Source: IMCC26077 sp964490435
Lineage (GTDB): Bacteria > Actinomycetota > Actinomycetes > Nanopelagicales > Nanopelagicaceae
Direction: 5' to 3'
Length of the DNA: 52,072 bases
NCBI GenBank assembly: GCA_964490435.1
Contig: CAZBCF010000004.1
Location: 1 to 52,072 of the forward strand
This document shows positions 1 through 9,098 of the stretch, piece by piece. The notes beneath the pieces are model-generated. The model ran no database searches and was not told where the DNA came from. It saw nothing but the letters and a program-made list of their open reading frames with translations. Numbering within the stretch: position 1 is the stretch's first letter; every line of letters starts with the position of its first letter. The translations under genes were made by a program, and so were the position numbers.

Positions 1-7
1 TTCGTGG

Positions 8-27
8 CGGGGTCGTAAACACCCCCG
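8..27 (+). promoter_or_regulatory. GC-rich hairpin in the azgA leader
   Basis: CGGGG (8-12) can pair with CCCCG (23-27) around a ten-base loop, about 25 bases before the permease start. No T-run follows, so it is not a standard terminator for an upstream gene. It could be a leader structure or chance; only 52 bases of upstream sequence are available. Confidence 0.2.
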
Positions 28-52
28 AAACCAAAATAGTTGAGAGGGATAC

Positions 53-1528
53 ATGCTCGAATCGTTATTCAAGATCTCCGCACGCAAATCCTCTGTTGGT
101 CAAGAGATCCGGGGTGGCTTAGTCACGTTCTTCACGATGGCATACATCGTGGCGCTAAACCCACTGATCCTCGCCACGACAGATGGCACCGGTGCGTTCA
201 TTGGTGGTGGCGACAGAACCAACGCCATCATCATCGTTGCAGCCGGCACCGCATTAATTGCGGGAATACTCACCATTCTGATGGGTGCCGTCGCTAACTT
301 TCCGTTGGCTCTTGCCACAGGTCTAGGCCTCAACACCTTTGTTGCCGTCTCGATCGCTAAGAACTCGACCTGGGCTCAAGCGATGGGCTTAGTGCTCATC
401 GAAGGCGTTGTCATCCTAATTCTGGTTCTCACCGGCTTCCGAGTTGCAGTCTTCAAAGCGATTCCGACTCCGCTCAAGGTCGCGATTTCGGTCGGTATCG
501 GACTTTTCATCGCGCTCATCGGTCTCGTCGATAGCGGTTTCGTTCGTCGAACACCGAACATCGTGTGGGGCAGCTCTAACTCAAAGCCTTCCGCCGTTCC
601 ACTCGAACTCGGTGATGGTGGTCAACTCGTCGGCTGGCCGATTGTCGTCTTCGCGCTTGGTCTCTTCCTCACCGTCATTCTGATGGTGCGCAAGGTCAAA
701 GGTGCAATTCTCATTGGAATCGTCGTGTCGACGATTGTCGCAGTCATCCTCGAGAATGCGTTCAAGATCGGTAATAGTTTCGTTAGCCCGACCGAATCAA
801 ACTCACGCGGTTGGGGACTCAATACTCCAAAGATCCCAGATAACATCGTTGACACGCCACGATTCGACACTCTTGGTCTTGGTTTCAAAGATATCTTTGG
901 CGCATTCACCAATCCCAAGACTGGTTTCCTTGCAGCGTTGCTGCTCGTATTCACTCTTCTCTTGGCTGACTTCTTTGACACCATGGGAACGATGACAGCG
1001 ATTGGTAGCCAAGCCGGCCTCACCGATGCCGATGGCAATGTTGAGAACGCGAACAAGATCCTCATCGTCGACTCGATCGCGGCAGCCGCTGGTGGCGCAG
1101 CCGGTATCTCCTCCAACACCTCTTACATCGAATCTGCCTCAGGAGTCGGTGAAGGTGCTCGAACGGGCCTCGCCTCGATTGTCACAGGAATCTGCTTCTT
1201 GCTGACAACATTCCTTGCTCCACTCGTTGCGGTGATTCCATACGAGGCTGCAACACCCGCACTTCTCGTCGTGGGCTTCTTGATGATGTCTCAAGTGAAG
1301 GCGATTGATTGGCAGGATCTGGGAATTGGAATCCCAGCCTTCCTCACAATCATCTTGATGCCATTCTCCTACAACATCTCTGTTGGCATCGGCGCTGGCT
1401 TCGTATCACACGTTGTCATCCGTGCAGTCCAAGGGCGAAGCAAAGAGGTTCACCCATTGCTTTGGGTGGTCTCATTCCTCTTTATGATCTATTTCCTTAG
1501 CTCGCCCATCAGATCATGGATTGGCTAG
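53..1528 (+). CDS. NCS2-family purine permease, AzgA/PbuG-like
   Basis: A 491-residue integral membrane protein, probably a proton-driven importer of adenine, guanine or hypoxanthine. The N-terminal GGLVTFFTMAYI segment, the FPLALATGLGLNTF stretch (about 83-96) and the later LADFFDTMGTM segment are hallmarks of the AzgA branch of nucleobase/cation symporters, and the length fits this branch. Hydrophobic helices fill the sequence. A soluble stretch near residues 245-285 is polar and Asn/Ser/Pro-rich. The ATG is preceded by a GAGAGGG ribosome site at 42-48. The gene stands alone and ends in a strong terminator. Purine specificity is inferred from family; the exact substrate cannot be read from sequence. 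Confidence 0.9.
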   Translation: MLESLFKISARKSSVGQEIRGGLVTFFTMAYIVALNPLILATTDGTGAFIGGGDRTNAIIIVAAGTALIAGILTILMGAVANFPLALATGLGLNTFVAVSIAKNSTWAQAMGLVLIEGVVILILVLTGFRVAVFKAIPTPLKVAISVGIGLFIALIGLVDSGFVRRTPNIVWGSSNSKPSAVPLELGDGGQLVGWPIVVFALGLFLTVILMVRKVKGAILIGIVVSTIVAVILENAFKIGNSFVSPTESNSRGWGLNTPKIPDNIVDTPRFDTLGLGFKDIFGAFTNPKTGFLAALLLVFTLLLADFFDTMGTMTAIGSQAGLTDADGNVENANKILIVDSIAAAAGGAAGISSNTSYIESASGVGEGARTGLASIVTGICFLLTTFLAPLVAVIPYEAATPALLVVGFLMMSQVKAIDWQDLGIGIPAFLTIILMPFSYNISVGIGAGFVSHVVIRAVQGRSKEVHPLLWVVSFLFMIYFLSSPIRSWIG

Positions 1529-1576
1529 TGTGCAGATAGTTATTTGACTAACTAGTTAATCGCTATTCAGTAGCGA

Positions 1577-1618
1577 AATCCCCGGTTCCAGAAAAAAGGA
1601 GCCGGGGATTTTGTTTTG
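1577..1618 (+). terminator. Rho-independent terminator of the purine permease
   Basis: A 13-base-pair stem (1577-1589 with 1598-1610, one T-G wobble) encloses an A-rich eight-base loop and is followed by TTGTTTTG. It lies between the converging permease and ung genes. Read on the minus strand the stem is followed by only three T's, so it serves the permease better than ung. Confidence 0.8.
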
Positions 1619-1649
1619 AAATTTTTTAAGATATCGCCGGCCATCGCTC

Positions 1650-2288
1650 TCAAAGACCCCAATCAATTGGCGCTTTGCCACGTTCATTTAAATAGTGATT
1701 CACCTGTGAAAAGGGGCGGGAACCAAAGAATCCGCGATAGGCAGAAAGTGGCGAAGGATGGGGCGCTGCAAAGGTTTGATCGGCACTAAAGCCGGTCTGT
1801 AAAGCAGCACGTTGCGCACTGGCACCCCACGCGATGATTGGGATTTCACGGCGAGAAAGCTCTGTTAATAGACAATCAGTCACACTCTCCCAACCAATAC
1901 CTTGATGTGAGAGTGGCGCACCGATTCGCACGGTGAGAATGCGATTGAGCAGTAGCACTCCTGATTTCATCCACCGTCCAAGATGGCCATCTAGTGGAGG
2001 CGGCAGCGCACAATCAGACTCGTATTCTCGGAAAATATTCTTTAGCGAGGGCGGCAATTTAGTGAACGGTACATCTGGTGGAACAGAGAAGGCCAACCCC
2101 TCGGCCATTCCCTTGGTGGGATATGGATCTTGACCCAGGATAATCACACGAACATCATCAATAGGAAGATCGAGAGCCCGAAAAATCTGATCTGAAGCTG
2201 GAGCAAAATCTTGCTCGGAAAGTGAGCGCAGTAGGGAATCTATTTGAGGTCGCAGCGGTTTAAGTACGTTCTGCCAACTGTTATGCAC
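1650..2288 (-). CDS. ung: Uracil-DNA glycosylase, family 1
   Basis: Removes uracil from DNA as the first step of base-excision repair. The water-activating motif GQDPYP lies at residues 52-57 (catalytic Asp54) and the DNA-intercalation motif HPSPLS is followed by FFGSRPFSQVN near the C-terminus. At 212 residues it has the usual family-1 length. It lies nine bases downstream of the ABC ATPase gene on the same strand and may be co-transcribed with it. Downstream it converges with the permease gene. Confidence 0.96.
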   Translation of the reverse strand: MHNSWQNVLKPLRPQIDSLLRSLSEQDFAPASDQIFRALDLPIDDVRVIILGQDPYPTKGMAEGLAFSVPPDVPFTKLPPSLKNIFREYESDCALPPPLDGHLGRWMKSGVLLLNRILTVRIGAPLSHQGIGWESVTDCLLTELSRREIPIIAWGASAQRAALQTGFSADQTFAAPHPSPLSAYRGFFGSRPFSQVNHYLNERGKAPIDWGL

Positions 2289-2297
2289 GATTGTCGT

Positions 2298-3074
2298 TCA
2301 AGCTCGTGCAAACCAACGCTGGCCATCGTATGCCAGTGAGATTGGAATTCCGAAAGTAGCCGAAAGCGAATCTGGTGTCAGCGTTGACATGATTGGCCCT
2401 GCAGCGACGATATTTCCCTCGCGAATCAAAAGTACATGCGTTGTACCGTAAGGAATCTCTTCGACGTGGTGTGTGACCAGGATGCTTGTTGGCGACGTGG
2501 GGTCGAGTGCGAGCCCAGAGAGGCGTCTGACCAAATCCTCGCGCGCGCCAAGGTCTAGCCCTGCTGCAGGTTCATCGAGAATAAGTAACTCTGGATCGGG
2601 CATCAGCGCACGCGCGATCTGTACCCGTTTTCGCTCTCCCTCACTCATCGTGTAGAAAGGCTGCTCTTTACGATCACCTACTCCGAATTGATCAAGCAGT
2701 GCCAAGGCCCGAGATTCATCCCATAGGTCATAAAGTTCGCGCCATCGGCCAGTGACTGCATATGCCGCAGTCATCACCACATCCACTGCTCGTTCATCGG
2801 GAGGGATTCGGTCAGAGAGAGCGGCGCTGGCTAATCCAATTCGTGGTCGCAATTCAAAGATATCAACCTTGCCCAGGCGCTCATCAAGAATCTCTGCCGT
2901 TCCTGAGGTGGGATGGAGCAGGGTGGCGGCAATCTGAATAAGGGTGGTCTTACCCGCCCCGTTGGGTCCGAGAATAACCCAGCGTTGCCCGGCTTCAACC
3001 TGCCAGTTGAGCGGATGGAGTATCTCCCGTTGGCCACGACGCAGGGTGACTTCCGTGAAATTCAGAACCGACAC
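2298..3074 (-). CDS. ABC transporter ATP-binding protein, orphan
   Basis: A single ABC nucleotide-binding domain of 258 residues. Walker A is GPNGAGKTT, the signature is MSEGERKRVQIARAL, Walker B is ELLILDEPAAGLDLG and the switch His is in LVTHHVEE. It closely matches a conserved actinobacterial ATPase next to serB whose sequence reads FELRPRIGLASAAL and DERAVDVV. The frame stays open to 3212, but that would overlap serB; the conserved start VSVLNFTEVTLRRG corresponds to a GTG at 3074. No permease gene is adjacent, so it may partner with a distant membrane protein or act as a soluble ATPase. Substrate unknown. It is divergent from serB across 87 bases. Confidence 0.85.
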   Translation of the reverse strand: MSVLNFTEVTLRRGQREILHPLNWQVEAGQRWVILGPNGAGKTTLIQIAATLLHPTSGTAEILDERLGKVDIFELRPRIGLASAALSDRIPPDERAVDVVMTAAYAVTGRWRELYDLWDESRALALLDQFGVGDRKEQPFYTMSEGERKRVQIARALMPDPELLILDEPAAGLDLGAREDLVRRLSGLALDPTSPTSILVTHHVEEIPYGTTHVLLIREGNIVAAGPIMSTLTPDSLSATFGIPISLAYDGQRWFARA

Positions 3075-3161
3075 AAAGAGAGAACTTACCGCACCACATG
3101 GGCTCGCAGCCTCAATTACTATGTGGCCCGCGAAGGTCGCGCCGAAAGATAACCTAAGGTC

Positions 3162-4331
3162 ATGAGCACCGTGGTAATCGTCAGCGGCATGGATCGGCCT
3201 GGAATTACCCAAGCCTTATTGGAGCGCCTCGATGCGCTAGCGCTGCCACACGCCATCTCTGATATGGAGCAAGTAGTTATTCATGGACATCTCATTCTTA
3301 CTCTCGCCCTGGAAATTGACGTGAGTAACCGCGAACGAGTTCTTGTAGCGCTTGAATCGTGCGCTCGTGAGAATGGATTGGAGTTGCGCGCGCAAGAAGG
3401 AGACCATCGACAGATTGAACACTCTGTAGGTGAGGTCTTCGTGCACATCACGGTAATGGGACAAGAATTGACGGCTGGAACGCTGGAAAAGGTTGCCGGA
3501 ATCGTTCGGGAAGCTAACGGAAATATCGAGCGAATTTTTCGGATTGCGCAATATCCAGTAACAGCCCTCGAGCTCCTAGTCTCCAATGTTCCGGTTGAGC
3601 GGATTAAAAAACCACTTGCTGCACTTGCTAACCAAACACCCGTAGATATCGGAGTTCAAGCCGGAGGCCTACAACGGCGGGCGAAGAAACTTGTGGTCTT
3701 GGATGTTGACTCCACTCTTATTCAGCAGGAAGTAATAGAACTTCTCGCAGCGCACGCTCACGTCGAGGCGAAGGTGAAATCCATCACCGACCGGGCGATG
3801 AGTGGCGAGTTGGATTTTGCCCAAGCATTAACTGAGCGGGTAGCTTTACTCGCTGGACTTCCTGAGAGCGTTATTCATGAAGTCCGCGCTCAGATAACAC
3901 TCACCCCAGGCGCGCGAACGTTGGTTCGAACCCTTAAGAAGCTTCATCATAAGGTCGGGATTGTCTCTGGCGGTTTCACCGAAGTGATTACGCCAATCGC
4001 CACTGAACTCGGCATCGATTTCATCGCTGCTAATCATCTTGATATTGCTGATGGCAAACTTACCGGACGTGTGAAAGGTGAAATTATCGATCGCGCTGGT
4101 AAAGCACGTGCGCTACGGGAATTTGCTCGCCTAGCCGACGTAGATCTCGTTGATACGGTTGCGATTGGTGATGGGGCGAACGACCTAGACATGATTGCGC
4201 TCGCAGGACTCGGCATTGCTTTCAATGCTAAACCAGTCGTGCGAGAGTCGGCTGATACATCAGTGACCACTCCGTACCTAGATTCAGTGCTTTACCTGCT
4301 GGGCATTCCCCGGCACGAAGTCGCCCAATAG
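3162..4331 (+). CDS. serB: Phosphoserine phosphatase with N-terminal ACT region
   Basis: Last step of serine synthesis, phosphoserine to serine. The haloacid-dehalogenase domain starts at LVVLDVDSTLIQQE (nucleophile Asp181, general acid Asp183) and carries the Mg-binding GDGANDLDM at 336-344. The first ~165 residues resemble the two ACT domains of mycobacterial SerB2, which sense amino acids, so feedback control by serine is likely. The length of 389 fits SerB2 rather than the short single-domain enzymes. The ATG is preceded by AAGG at a short spacing. Single gene, divergent from the ABC ATPase and convergent with hisG (29 bases apart). Confidence 0.95.
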   Translation: MSTVVIVSGMDRPGITQALLERLDALALPHAISDMEQVVIHGHLILTLALEIDVSNRERVLVALESCARENGLELRAQEGDHRQIEHSVGEVFVHITVMGQELTAGTLEKVAGIVREANGNIERIFRIAQYPVTALELLVSNVPVERIKKPLAALANQTPVDIGVQAGGLQRRAKKLVVLDVDSTLIQQEVIELLAAHAHVEAKVKSITDRAMSGELDFAQALTERVALLAGLPESVIHEVRAQITLTPGARTLVRTLKKLHHKVGIVSGGFTEVITPIATELGIDFIAANHLDIADGKLTGRVKGEIIDRAGKARALREFARLADVDLVDTVAIGDGANDLDMIALAGLGIAFNAKPVVRESADTSVTTPYLDSVLYLLGIPRHEVAQ

Positions 4332-4360
4332 GCTGCTTGTCCTCGATAAAAATCTTTTGG

Positions 4361-5206
4361 CTAGAGCCGGCAAGCGTGAATGTCTGTGACCAGAATGCCG
4401 CGTGCTCCAATTGCCCATAGTTCATCCATGACCTTCTGAGCATTTTTTCGCGGCACCATCGCACGCACCGCCGACCATCCTTGGGTGCGCAATGGTGAAA
4501 TCGTGGGCGACTCAAAACCGGGGGTAATCGCACAGGCTTGGTCAATGAGCTCACTCTTGATGTCATAATCCATCAGTACATATTGGCGTGCGATGATGAC
4601 GCCGTTAAGACGTCGAATCAAATTTGCGCCCTCGTCGTTCACCTTCTTAGCGCTAATGAGGACTGCCTCACTCTCAAGAATCGGAGTGCCCACTACGGCT
4701 AACCCCGCTTGTTTCAGTGTCGTGCCAGTTGACACTACATCAGCGATTGCATCGGCGACGCCAAGTTTTATTGCACTCTCTACCGCTCCATCGAGTTCGA
4801 CAATTCTTGCTGAGAGCTTTCGCTCCTCGAGCGCGCGTCGCAAGATTCCTGGATAGGAGGTGGCAATGCGTTTACCTCCTAACTCCTTTTCGGAAACGTT
4901 CGAGGCAGTATTAATCGGAAGAGCAAACCTGAAAGTGGAACGTCCGTACCCTAGTTTCAAGAGAACCTCTGCACTCACTCCAGAGTCGATGAGCAAATCT
5001 TCACCTGTTATGCCAAGGTCGAGCTCCCCAGAAGAAACGTATATTGCGATATCTCGAGGGCGTAGATAATAAAATTCGATCTCATTTTCAGAATCGAGTG
5101 TGATGAGATCCCGAGAATCCGAGCGTTGTCGATACCCGGCTTCGCTAAGTATTTTTACCGAGTCATCTGCAAGTGCGCCTTTATTAGGCAGGGCGATCTT
5201 CAACAT
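4361..5206 (-). CDS. hisG: ATP phosphoribosyltransferase, long form
   Basis: First enzyme of histidine synthesis: ATP plus PRPP gives phosphoribosyl-ATP. It begins MLKIALPNKGAL and contains the substrate-binding GELDLGITGEDLL. At 281 residues it is the long HisG with a C-terminal ferredoxin-like regulatory domain that binds histidine, so it does not need HisZ. It follows hisE by 19 bases on the same strand; together they supply the first two steps. The other his genes are not in this window. Confidence 0.97.
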   Translation of the reverse strand: MLKIALPNKGALADDSVKILSEAGYRQRSDSRDLITLDSENEIEFYYLRPRDIAIYVSSGELDLGITGEDLLIDSGVSAEVLLKLGYGRSTFRFALPINTASNVSEKELGGKRIATSYPGILRRALEERKLSARIVELDGAVESAIKLGVADAIADVVSTGTTLKQAGLAVVGTPILESEAVLISAKKVNDEGANLIRRLNGVIIARQYVLMDYDIKSELIDQACAITPGFESPTISPLRTQGWSAVRAMVPRKNAQKVMDELWAIGARGILVTDIHACRL

Positions 5207-5225
5207 AATCGATTCCTAACCGTTC

Positions 5226-5495
5226 TCAGAGTTTTTCGTAAACATCTTCGATGTCAACACCGCGCGCTAACATCAATACTTGGATGTGATACAGCAATTG
5301 ACTTATCTCATTTGCGAGATTGTCATCGCTCTCGTATTCGGCCGCCATCCAAACTTCGGCAGCCTCTTCAACGATCTTTTTGCCTATGCCATGAACACCT
5401 GCTGCTAGGAGTTTGCCAGTAGAACTCGTCTGCTCTGGACCATTGCCATAATCGCGGTCTGATAATTCATCCCATAAATCATCGAAGGTTTTCAT
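5226..5495 (-). CDS. hisE: Phosphoribosyl-ATP pyrophosphohydrolase
   Basis: Second step of histidine synthesis, releasing pyrophosphate from phosphoribosyl-ATP. A small all-helical MazG-like protein of 89 residues with KKIVEEAAEVWMAA and EISQLLYHIQVLM, which carry the acidic Mg-binding residues. Stand-alone HisE (not fused to HisI) is the actinobacterial arrangement. Directly upstream of hisG and 50 bases downstream of rpe. Confidence 0.95.
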   Translation of the reverse strand: MKTFDDLWDELSDRDYGNGPEQTSSTGKLLAAGVHGIGKKIVEEAAEVWMAAEYESDDNLANEISQLLYHIQVLMLARGVDIEDVYEKL

Positions 5496-5545
5496 GGTTC
5501 AAGGGTAACCGAGTGCCAGGAAACCTCGCTCGGTATTTACCTTTT

Positions 5546-6217
5546 TTATCTGTTCGTGTTGCTTGATGTCGCTAATTCGCGCAGTAGCGTAACCATCGCG
5601 GCCGGATCCTCTGATTTGTAAACGGCCGAACCTGCCACGAAGGTGTCGGCGCCGGCTTCTGCTGCGCTGGCAATTGTGGTTGGCGAGATTCCGCCATCCA
5701 CTTGTAACCACACCCCGCGTTCGTTCTTTCCGAGTCTTGCGCGCGCTTGTCGTACTTTGTCCAACATATCGCTCATGAAGCTTTGACCACCAAACCCGGG
5801 TTCAACCGTCATAATCAAAATCATGTCGATGTCACTGACGTAAGGCTCTAAAACCTCGAATGGAGTTCCAGGCTTGAGGGCGATACCTAAACGGGCGCCC
5901 AGCGAATGCACATCTGAGATGATCTGACGATGGTTCGTGGCAGCTTCAAAATGATAGGTAACGCTCGCCGAACCCATTTCTGCAAAAAGTGGTGCTGCGC
6001 GCTCTGGCTCGACGACCATCAGATGAGAATCTATCGGTATCGGTGAATCGTGGATGATTTCCGCTGCGCGCTCGAAATCAAAAGTGAAGTTAGGGACGAA
6101 TTTATCATCCATGATGTCAAGGTGAATAAGGTCAGATACGCCTGCAACCCGGTTGATTTCTTCATTCAAGCGGTCGAAGTTAGCGTTGAGGATGCTTGGC
6201 GTGATGCGAATCGTCAC
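5546..6217 (-). CDS. rpe: Ribulose-phosphate 3-epimerase
   Basis: Interconverts ribulose-5-phosphate and xylulose-5-phosphate in the pentose phosphate pathway. A TIM barrel of 223 residues: PSILNANF at the start, the metal-binding HLDIMDDKFVPN (His32, Asp34), then VEPGFGGQSF and the VDGGI phosphate-binding strand. The family usually has MDG where this protein has MDD, a minor change. Nine bases downstream of rsmB, so probably in one transcript with fmt, rsmB and hisE. Confidence 0.96.
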   Translation of the reverse strand: MTIRITPSILNANFDRLNEEINRVAGVSDLIHLDIMDDKFVPNFTFDFERAAEIIHDSPIPIDSHLMVVEPERAAPLFAEMGSASVTYHFEAATNHRQIISDVHSLGARLGIALKPGTPFEVLEPYVSDIDMILIMTVEPGFGGQSFMSDMLDKVRQARARLGKNERGVWLQVDGGISPTTIASAAEAGADTFVAGSAVYKSEDPAAMVTLLRELATSSNTNR

Positions 6218-6226
6218 GTCGAAAGC

Positions 6227-7600
6227 CTATCTTGTGGACGTTTTCTTCCGGAACATCGCCACGTACATGGCATCGGTGTGGTGAACTCCTGGCCACAATT
6301 GAACGTCAAAGCGCTCCCCCAACTCCATTTGCGGAGGAAAGTAGGGTCGCGCATCTATGAGATCCATGTCGGGAAAACTTTCACAAAACCATCGAGTATT
6401 GCCTTCGGTCTCCGCACTCACGGGAGAACAGGTTACGTATCCCAAAACCCCGCCTTCTTCAAGCAACTCATGCGCTGATGCGAGTAAGTTCCGTTGCAGC
6501 TCCACCAAAGCCTTGATATCCAAAGGTGTTTTTCGATGTCTGGCATCTGGACGGCGCCGGAGGGCGCCCAATCCAGAGCATGGCGCATCCAGGAGAATGC
6601 GCTCGACGCTGGCTTTCGAAATGGGAGCCTGCGCACTATCGGCAACGACAATCTCATGAGCAACTCTTCGAATAAGTTCGGCTCGATGCTCTGATATCTC
6701 AAGGGCAAGAAATCTCTTGTTAAGAGAGTGCGCCCAACGACTAAGGAGAGCGGCCTTTCCGCCCGGACCTGCACACATATCCAGCCAGAGATTCGATGAT
6801 CCTCTTCCTGGATCAACCACCACTGCAGCTAGTGCGCTAGCAACGAGATAGGAACCTTGGTCTTGGATACCTCCGACTCGTTTTTGGATTTCTAGGATCC
6901 GCTCTGGATTGCCCGTGAGATATCGGGCTTCTGGCACCCACTCACAAGGAGTGCTCGTTGAAAGTGTCTCATCAGACCACGATGAACCAGGGTAGATGAT
7001 GCCAGTTACCTTTGGATTAATGTTGTTGGCACGCAATTCCTCTGTGACGCGATTGATATCGCCAAGCCGTTCCACGTAGGCCTCTACGATCCACCGTGGA
7101 TGAGAATGAATCAACGCCAATTTCCCGTTTTCATCAAGTTGGGCTGTTAGCAATTCAATCCATGCATCAAGAGATCGTTCACTAATTCGGCGAGATATGG
7201 CGTTCACGAAACCAGAGGCAGAGCCGCTTCGGTTTCGTACGGTTAGACGGACCGCGCTATCTACGGCTGCGTGCGCTGGTGTATTGAGAGAGAGTAGCTG
7301 ATGAGCGGTCAATCGAAGAATGGTCAATGGAATAACATCTATCTTGCTTGTTTTACGCCCGGCCGCCACCTCGATGATAGCGTCGTAGAGGATTCTTTGG
7401 CGCAAAGTTCCATAGACAAGTTCAGTCGCGAACGCACTGTCGCGAGGCTCAAGAGATGATTTGCGCAACTCCGCTGGGACAATCAAGTTGGCATAACTCG
7501 CTTCTCTCTCTACCTTCATAAGGAGATCAAGTGCGAGATTGCGCGCATCAAAACCCGGATCCTTTCGGATGCCTTTTGTTGACTTTTCCTTTTTAATCAT
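6227..7600 (-). CDS. rsmB: 16S rRNA (cytosine-967-C5)-methyltransferase
   Basis: A 457-residue RsmB/Sun protein. The N-terminal ~150 residues form the NusB-like RNA-binding domain (RDSAFATELVYGTLRQR). The C-terminal domain has the SAM-binding DMCAGPGGKAALLS and the two catalytic cysteines in DAPCSGLGALRRRPD and VTCSPVSAETEGN. It modifies the small-subunit rRNA. It starts 12 bases after the fmt stop, so fmt-rsmB-rpe probably share a transcript. No clear ribosome site precedes the ATG. Confidence 0.94.
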   Translation of the reverse strand: MIKKEKSTKGIRKDPGFDARNLALDLLMKVEREASYANLIVPAELRKSSLEPRDSAFATELVYGTLRQRILYDAIIEVAAGRKTSKIDVIPLTILRLTAHQLLSLNTPAHAAVDSAVRLTVRNRSGSASGFVNAISRRISERSLDAWIELLTAQLDENGKLALIHSHPRWIVEAYVERLGDINRVTEELRANNINPKVTGIIYPGSSWSDETLSTSTPCEWVPEARYLTGNPERILEIQKRVGGIQDQGSYLVASALAAVVVDPGRGSSNLWLDMCAGPGGKAALLSRWAHSLNKRFLALEISEHRAELIRRVAHEIVVADSAQAPISKASVERILLDAPCSGLGALRRRPDARHRKTPLDIKALVELQRNLLASAHELLEEGGVLGYVTCSPVSAETEGNTRWFCESFPDMDLIDARPYFPPQMELGERFDVQLWPGVHHTDAMYVAMFRKKTSTR

Positions 7601-7612
7601 CTAGTTCTGGTG

Positions 7613-8536
7613 TCACTCAAAGTGCGATTCAATCTCGAGTTGAGCGCCCCTTGCCCACTCTTCGGCAGACATCGCTCTTTTGCCGGCAGGCTGCACCTCG
7701 ATAAGCCTGAGCACACTCCCCGCACAGTCAACGAGCACCTGCGCTTGGTTGATGAAAATTCTCCCGAGAGTCACAGGCTGCGAAGTCTGGGGCGCCGTGG
7801 CTTGGGCACGATGGATGAGGAATCTCTCCCCCCGGAAAGTACTCCATGCTGTTGGGGTCGGATTGAATGCGCGAACTTTCCGCGCTACCACCGTTGCGCT
7901 CTCGAACCAAGTTATCCGTGACTCTTCGTTGGTGATCTTGGGCGCATGAGCTACTGGGCCTGAATACGTACTTTGTGGCAACGCTTCCTTGCCGGTGCCG
8001 ATTTCCCTAATCTGAGCAACGATCTCGCCAGCAGCCTGGTGGGCAAGTGCTGCCCAGACCTCACCTGTAGTCATTCCTTCGATTTCCAATAAAGGGCTTC
8101 GGTAAAAGATCGGACCGGTGTCCATACCTTCATCGAGTTGAAAGAGTGTGTAACCGATATGCGTCGCGCCACTTTCAATCAGCCGTTGCACCGGCGCAGC
8201 ACCACGCGCTTCAGGAAGATGCGAGAAGTGGATGTTCACCCAACCATGTCGAGGGATTCGCAAAAGTGAACGTGGGATGAGTCGACCATACGCAACTACC
8301 AGTACCAGATCGATCGTCGGAAGCAATTTCTCATATTCGCTATCACTGCCACTCTCGAACACAGGTAGCAGATGTTCGCGCCCCCATACGCTGACAGGTG
8401 ATGGAACAAGAGAACCGCTGCGACCTCGCGATTTCGGTGGATTGGTGATGACTCCCACTACTTGATGGTCGCTGGCGAGAATTGCATCAAAAATAGGTAG
8501 TGCAATGCTAGGAGTGCCGGCGAGAAGTATTCGCAC
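7613..8536 (-). CDS. fmt: Methionyl-tRNA formyltransferase
   Basis: Formylates initiator Met-tRNA using 10-formyl-tetrahydrofolate. The catalytic core reads WVNIHFSHLPEARGAAPVQR followed by LDEGMDTGPIF, giving the Asn-His-Asp triad. I place the start at a GTG (8536) giving VRILLAGTPSIALP, the conserved N-terminus; the frame remains open to 8602 but that part lies inside def. The GTG shares its G with the def stop (TAGTG), so the two genes are translationally coupled. Length 307, typical. Def later removes the formyl group that Fmt adds. Confidence 0.95.
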   Translation of the reverse strand: MRILLAGTPSIALPIFDAILASDHQVVGVITNPPKSRGRSGSLVPSPVSVWGREHLLPVFESGSDSEYEKLLPTIDLVLVVAYGRLIPRSLLRIPRHGWVNIHFSHLPEARGAAPVQRLIESGATHIGYTLFQLDEGMDTGPIFYRSPLLEIEGMTTGEVWAALAHQAAGEIVAQIREIGTGKEALPQSTYSGPVAHAPKITNEESRITWFESATVVARKVRAFNPTPTAWSTFRGERFLIHRAQATAPQTSQPVTLGRIFINQAQVLVDCAGSVLRLIEVQPAGKRAMSAEEWARGAQLEIESHFE

Positions 8537-9081
8537 TAGATACCTAAACCACCGGTCGCATGTGGTGAAATCCGAATCTCTGGAGCCTTCATTCCGAACC
8601 ATTCGCTCTCTTTTATGTCACGTAAGGCTTGCTTTCTGGTATCTAAGTCGAGACGATCAACGAAGAGAATGCCGTTGAGATGATCCGTCTCATGCTGAAA
8701 TATCCGCGCTAACAACTCCTCGCCAACTATTTGAATGGGCTCTCCATGCATCGTGAATCCATCGGCAACCACATGGAAAGCGCGACGGCAGTTATATGTA
8801 AGACCCGGGATAGAAAGACATCCTTCATCTCCTTCTTGCTCTTCTTGACCAAGAGTAAGAACTGGATTGATTAAATGCCCTACCTGATCGTCTATCGACC
8901 ACGTAAATACACGTAGCGAAACCCCAATCTGTGGCGCGGCAAGTCCTGCCCCAGGGGCATCCAACATAGTCTCAGTTAAGTCAGCGACAAGTTGGCGGAT
9001 CTCCTTGTCGAAAGATTTGACTTCATCGGCTCTTGTGGCGAGTACCGGATCACCAAAGAGTCGAATAGGTTGGATTGCCAT
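8536..9081 (-). CDS. def: Peptide deformylase
   Basis: Removes N-formyl groups from new proteins. All three motifs are intact: GAGLAAPQ (44-51), EGCLS (86-90, metal ligand Cys88) and QHETDH (metal ligands His130 and His134, catalytic Glu131). Length 181 is normal. The gene lies between priA (17 bases) and fmt (one-base overlap), the usual actinobacterial order. Confidence 0.97.
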   Translation of the reverse strand: MAIQPIRLFGDPVLATRADEVKSFDKEIRQLVADLTETMLDAPGAGLAAPQIGVSLRVFTWSIDDQVGHLINPVLTLGQEEQEGDEGCLSIPGLTYNCRRAFHVVADGFTMHGEPIQIVGEELLARIFQHETDHLNGILFVDRLDLDTRKQALRDIKESEWFGMKAPEIRISPHATGGLGI

Positions 9082-9098
9082 GGCGTTATCTTACCTTG

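Noticed and set aside
622..1119. A 165-codon minus-strand open frame inside the purine permease
   Set aside because: Antisense shadow of a membrane protein gene.
1577..1618. Same hairpin as terminator for ung on the minus strand
   Set aside because: On that strand the stem is followed by only three T's; weak at best.
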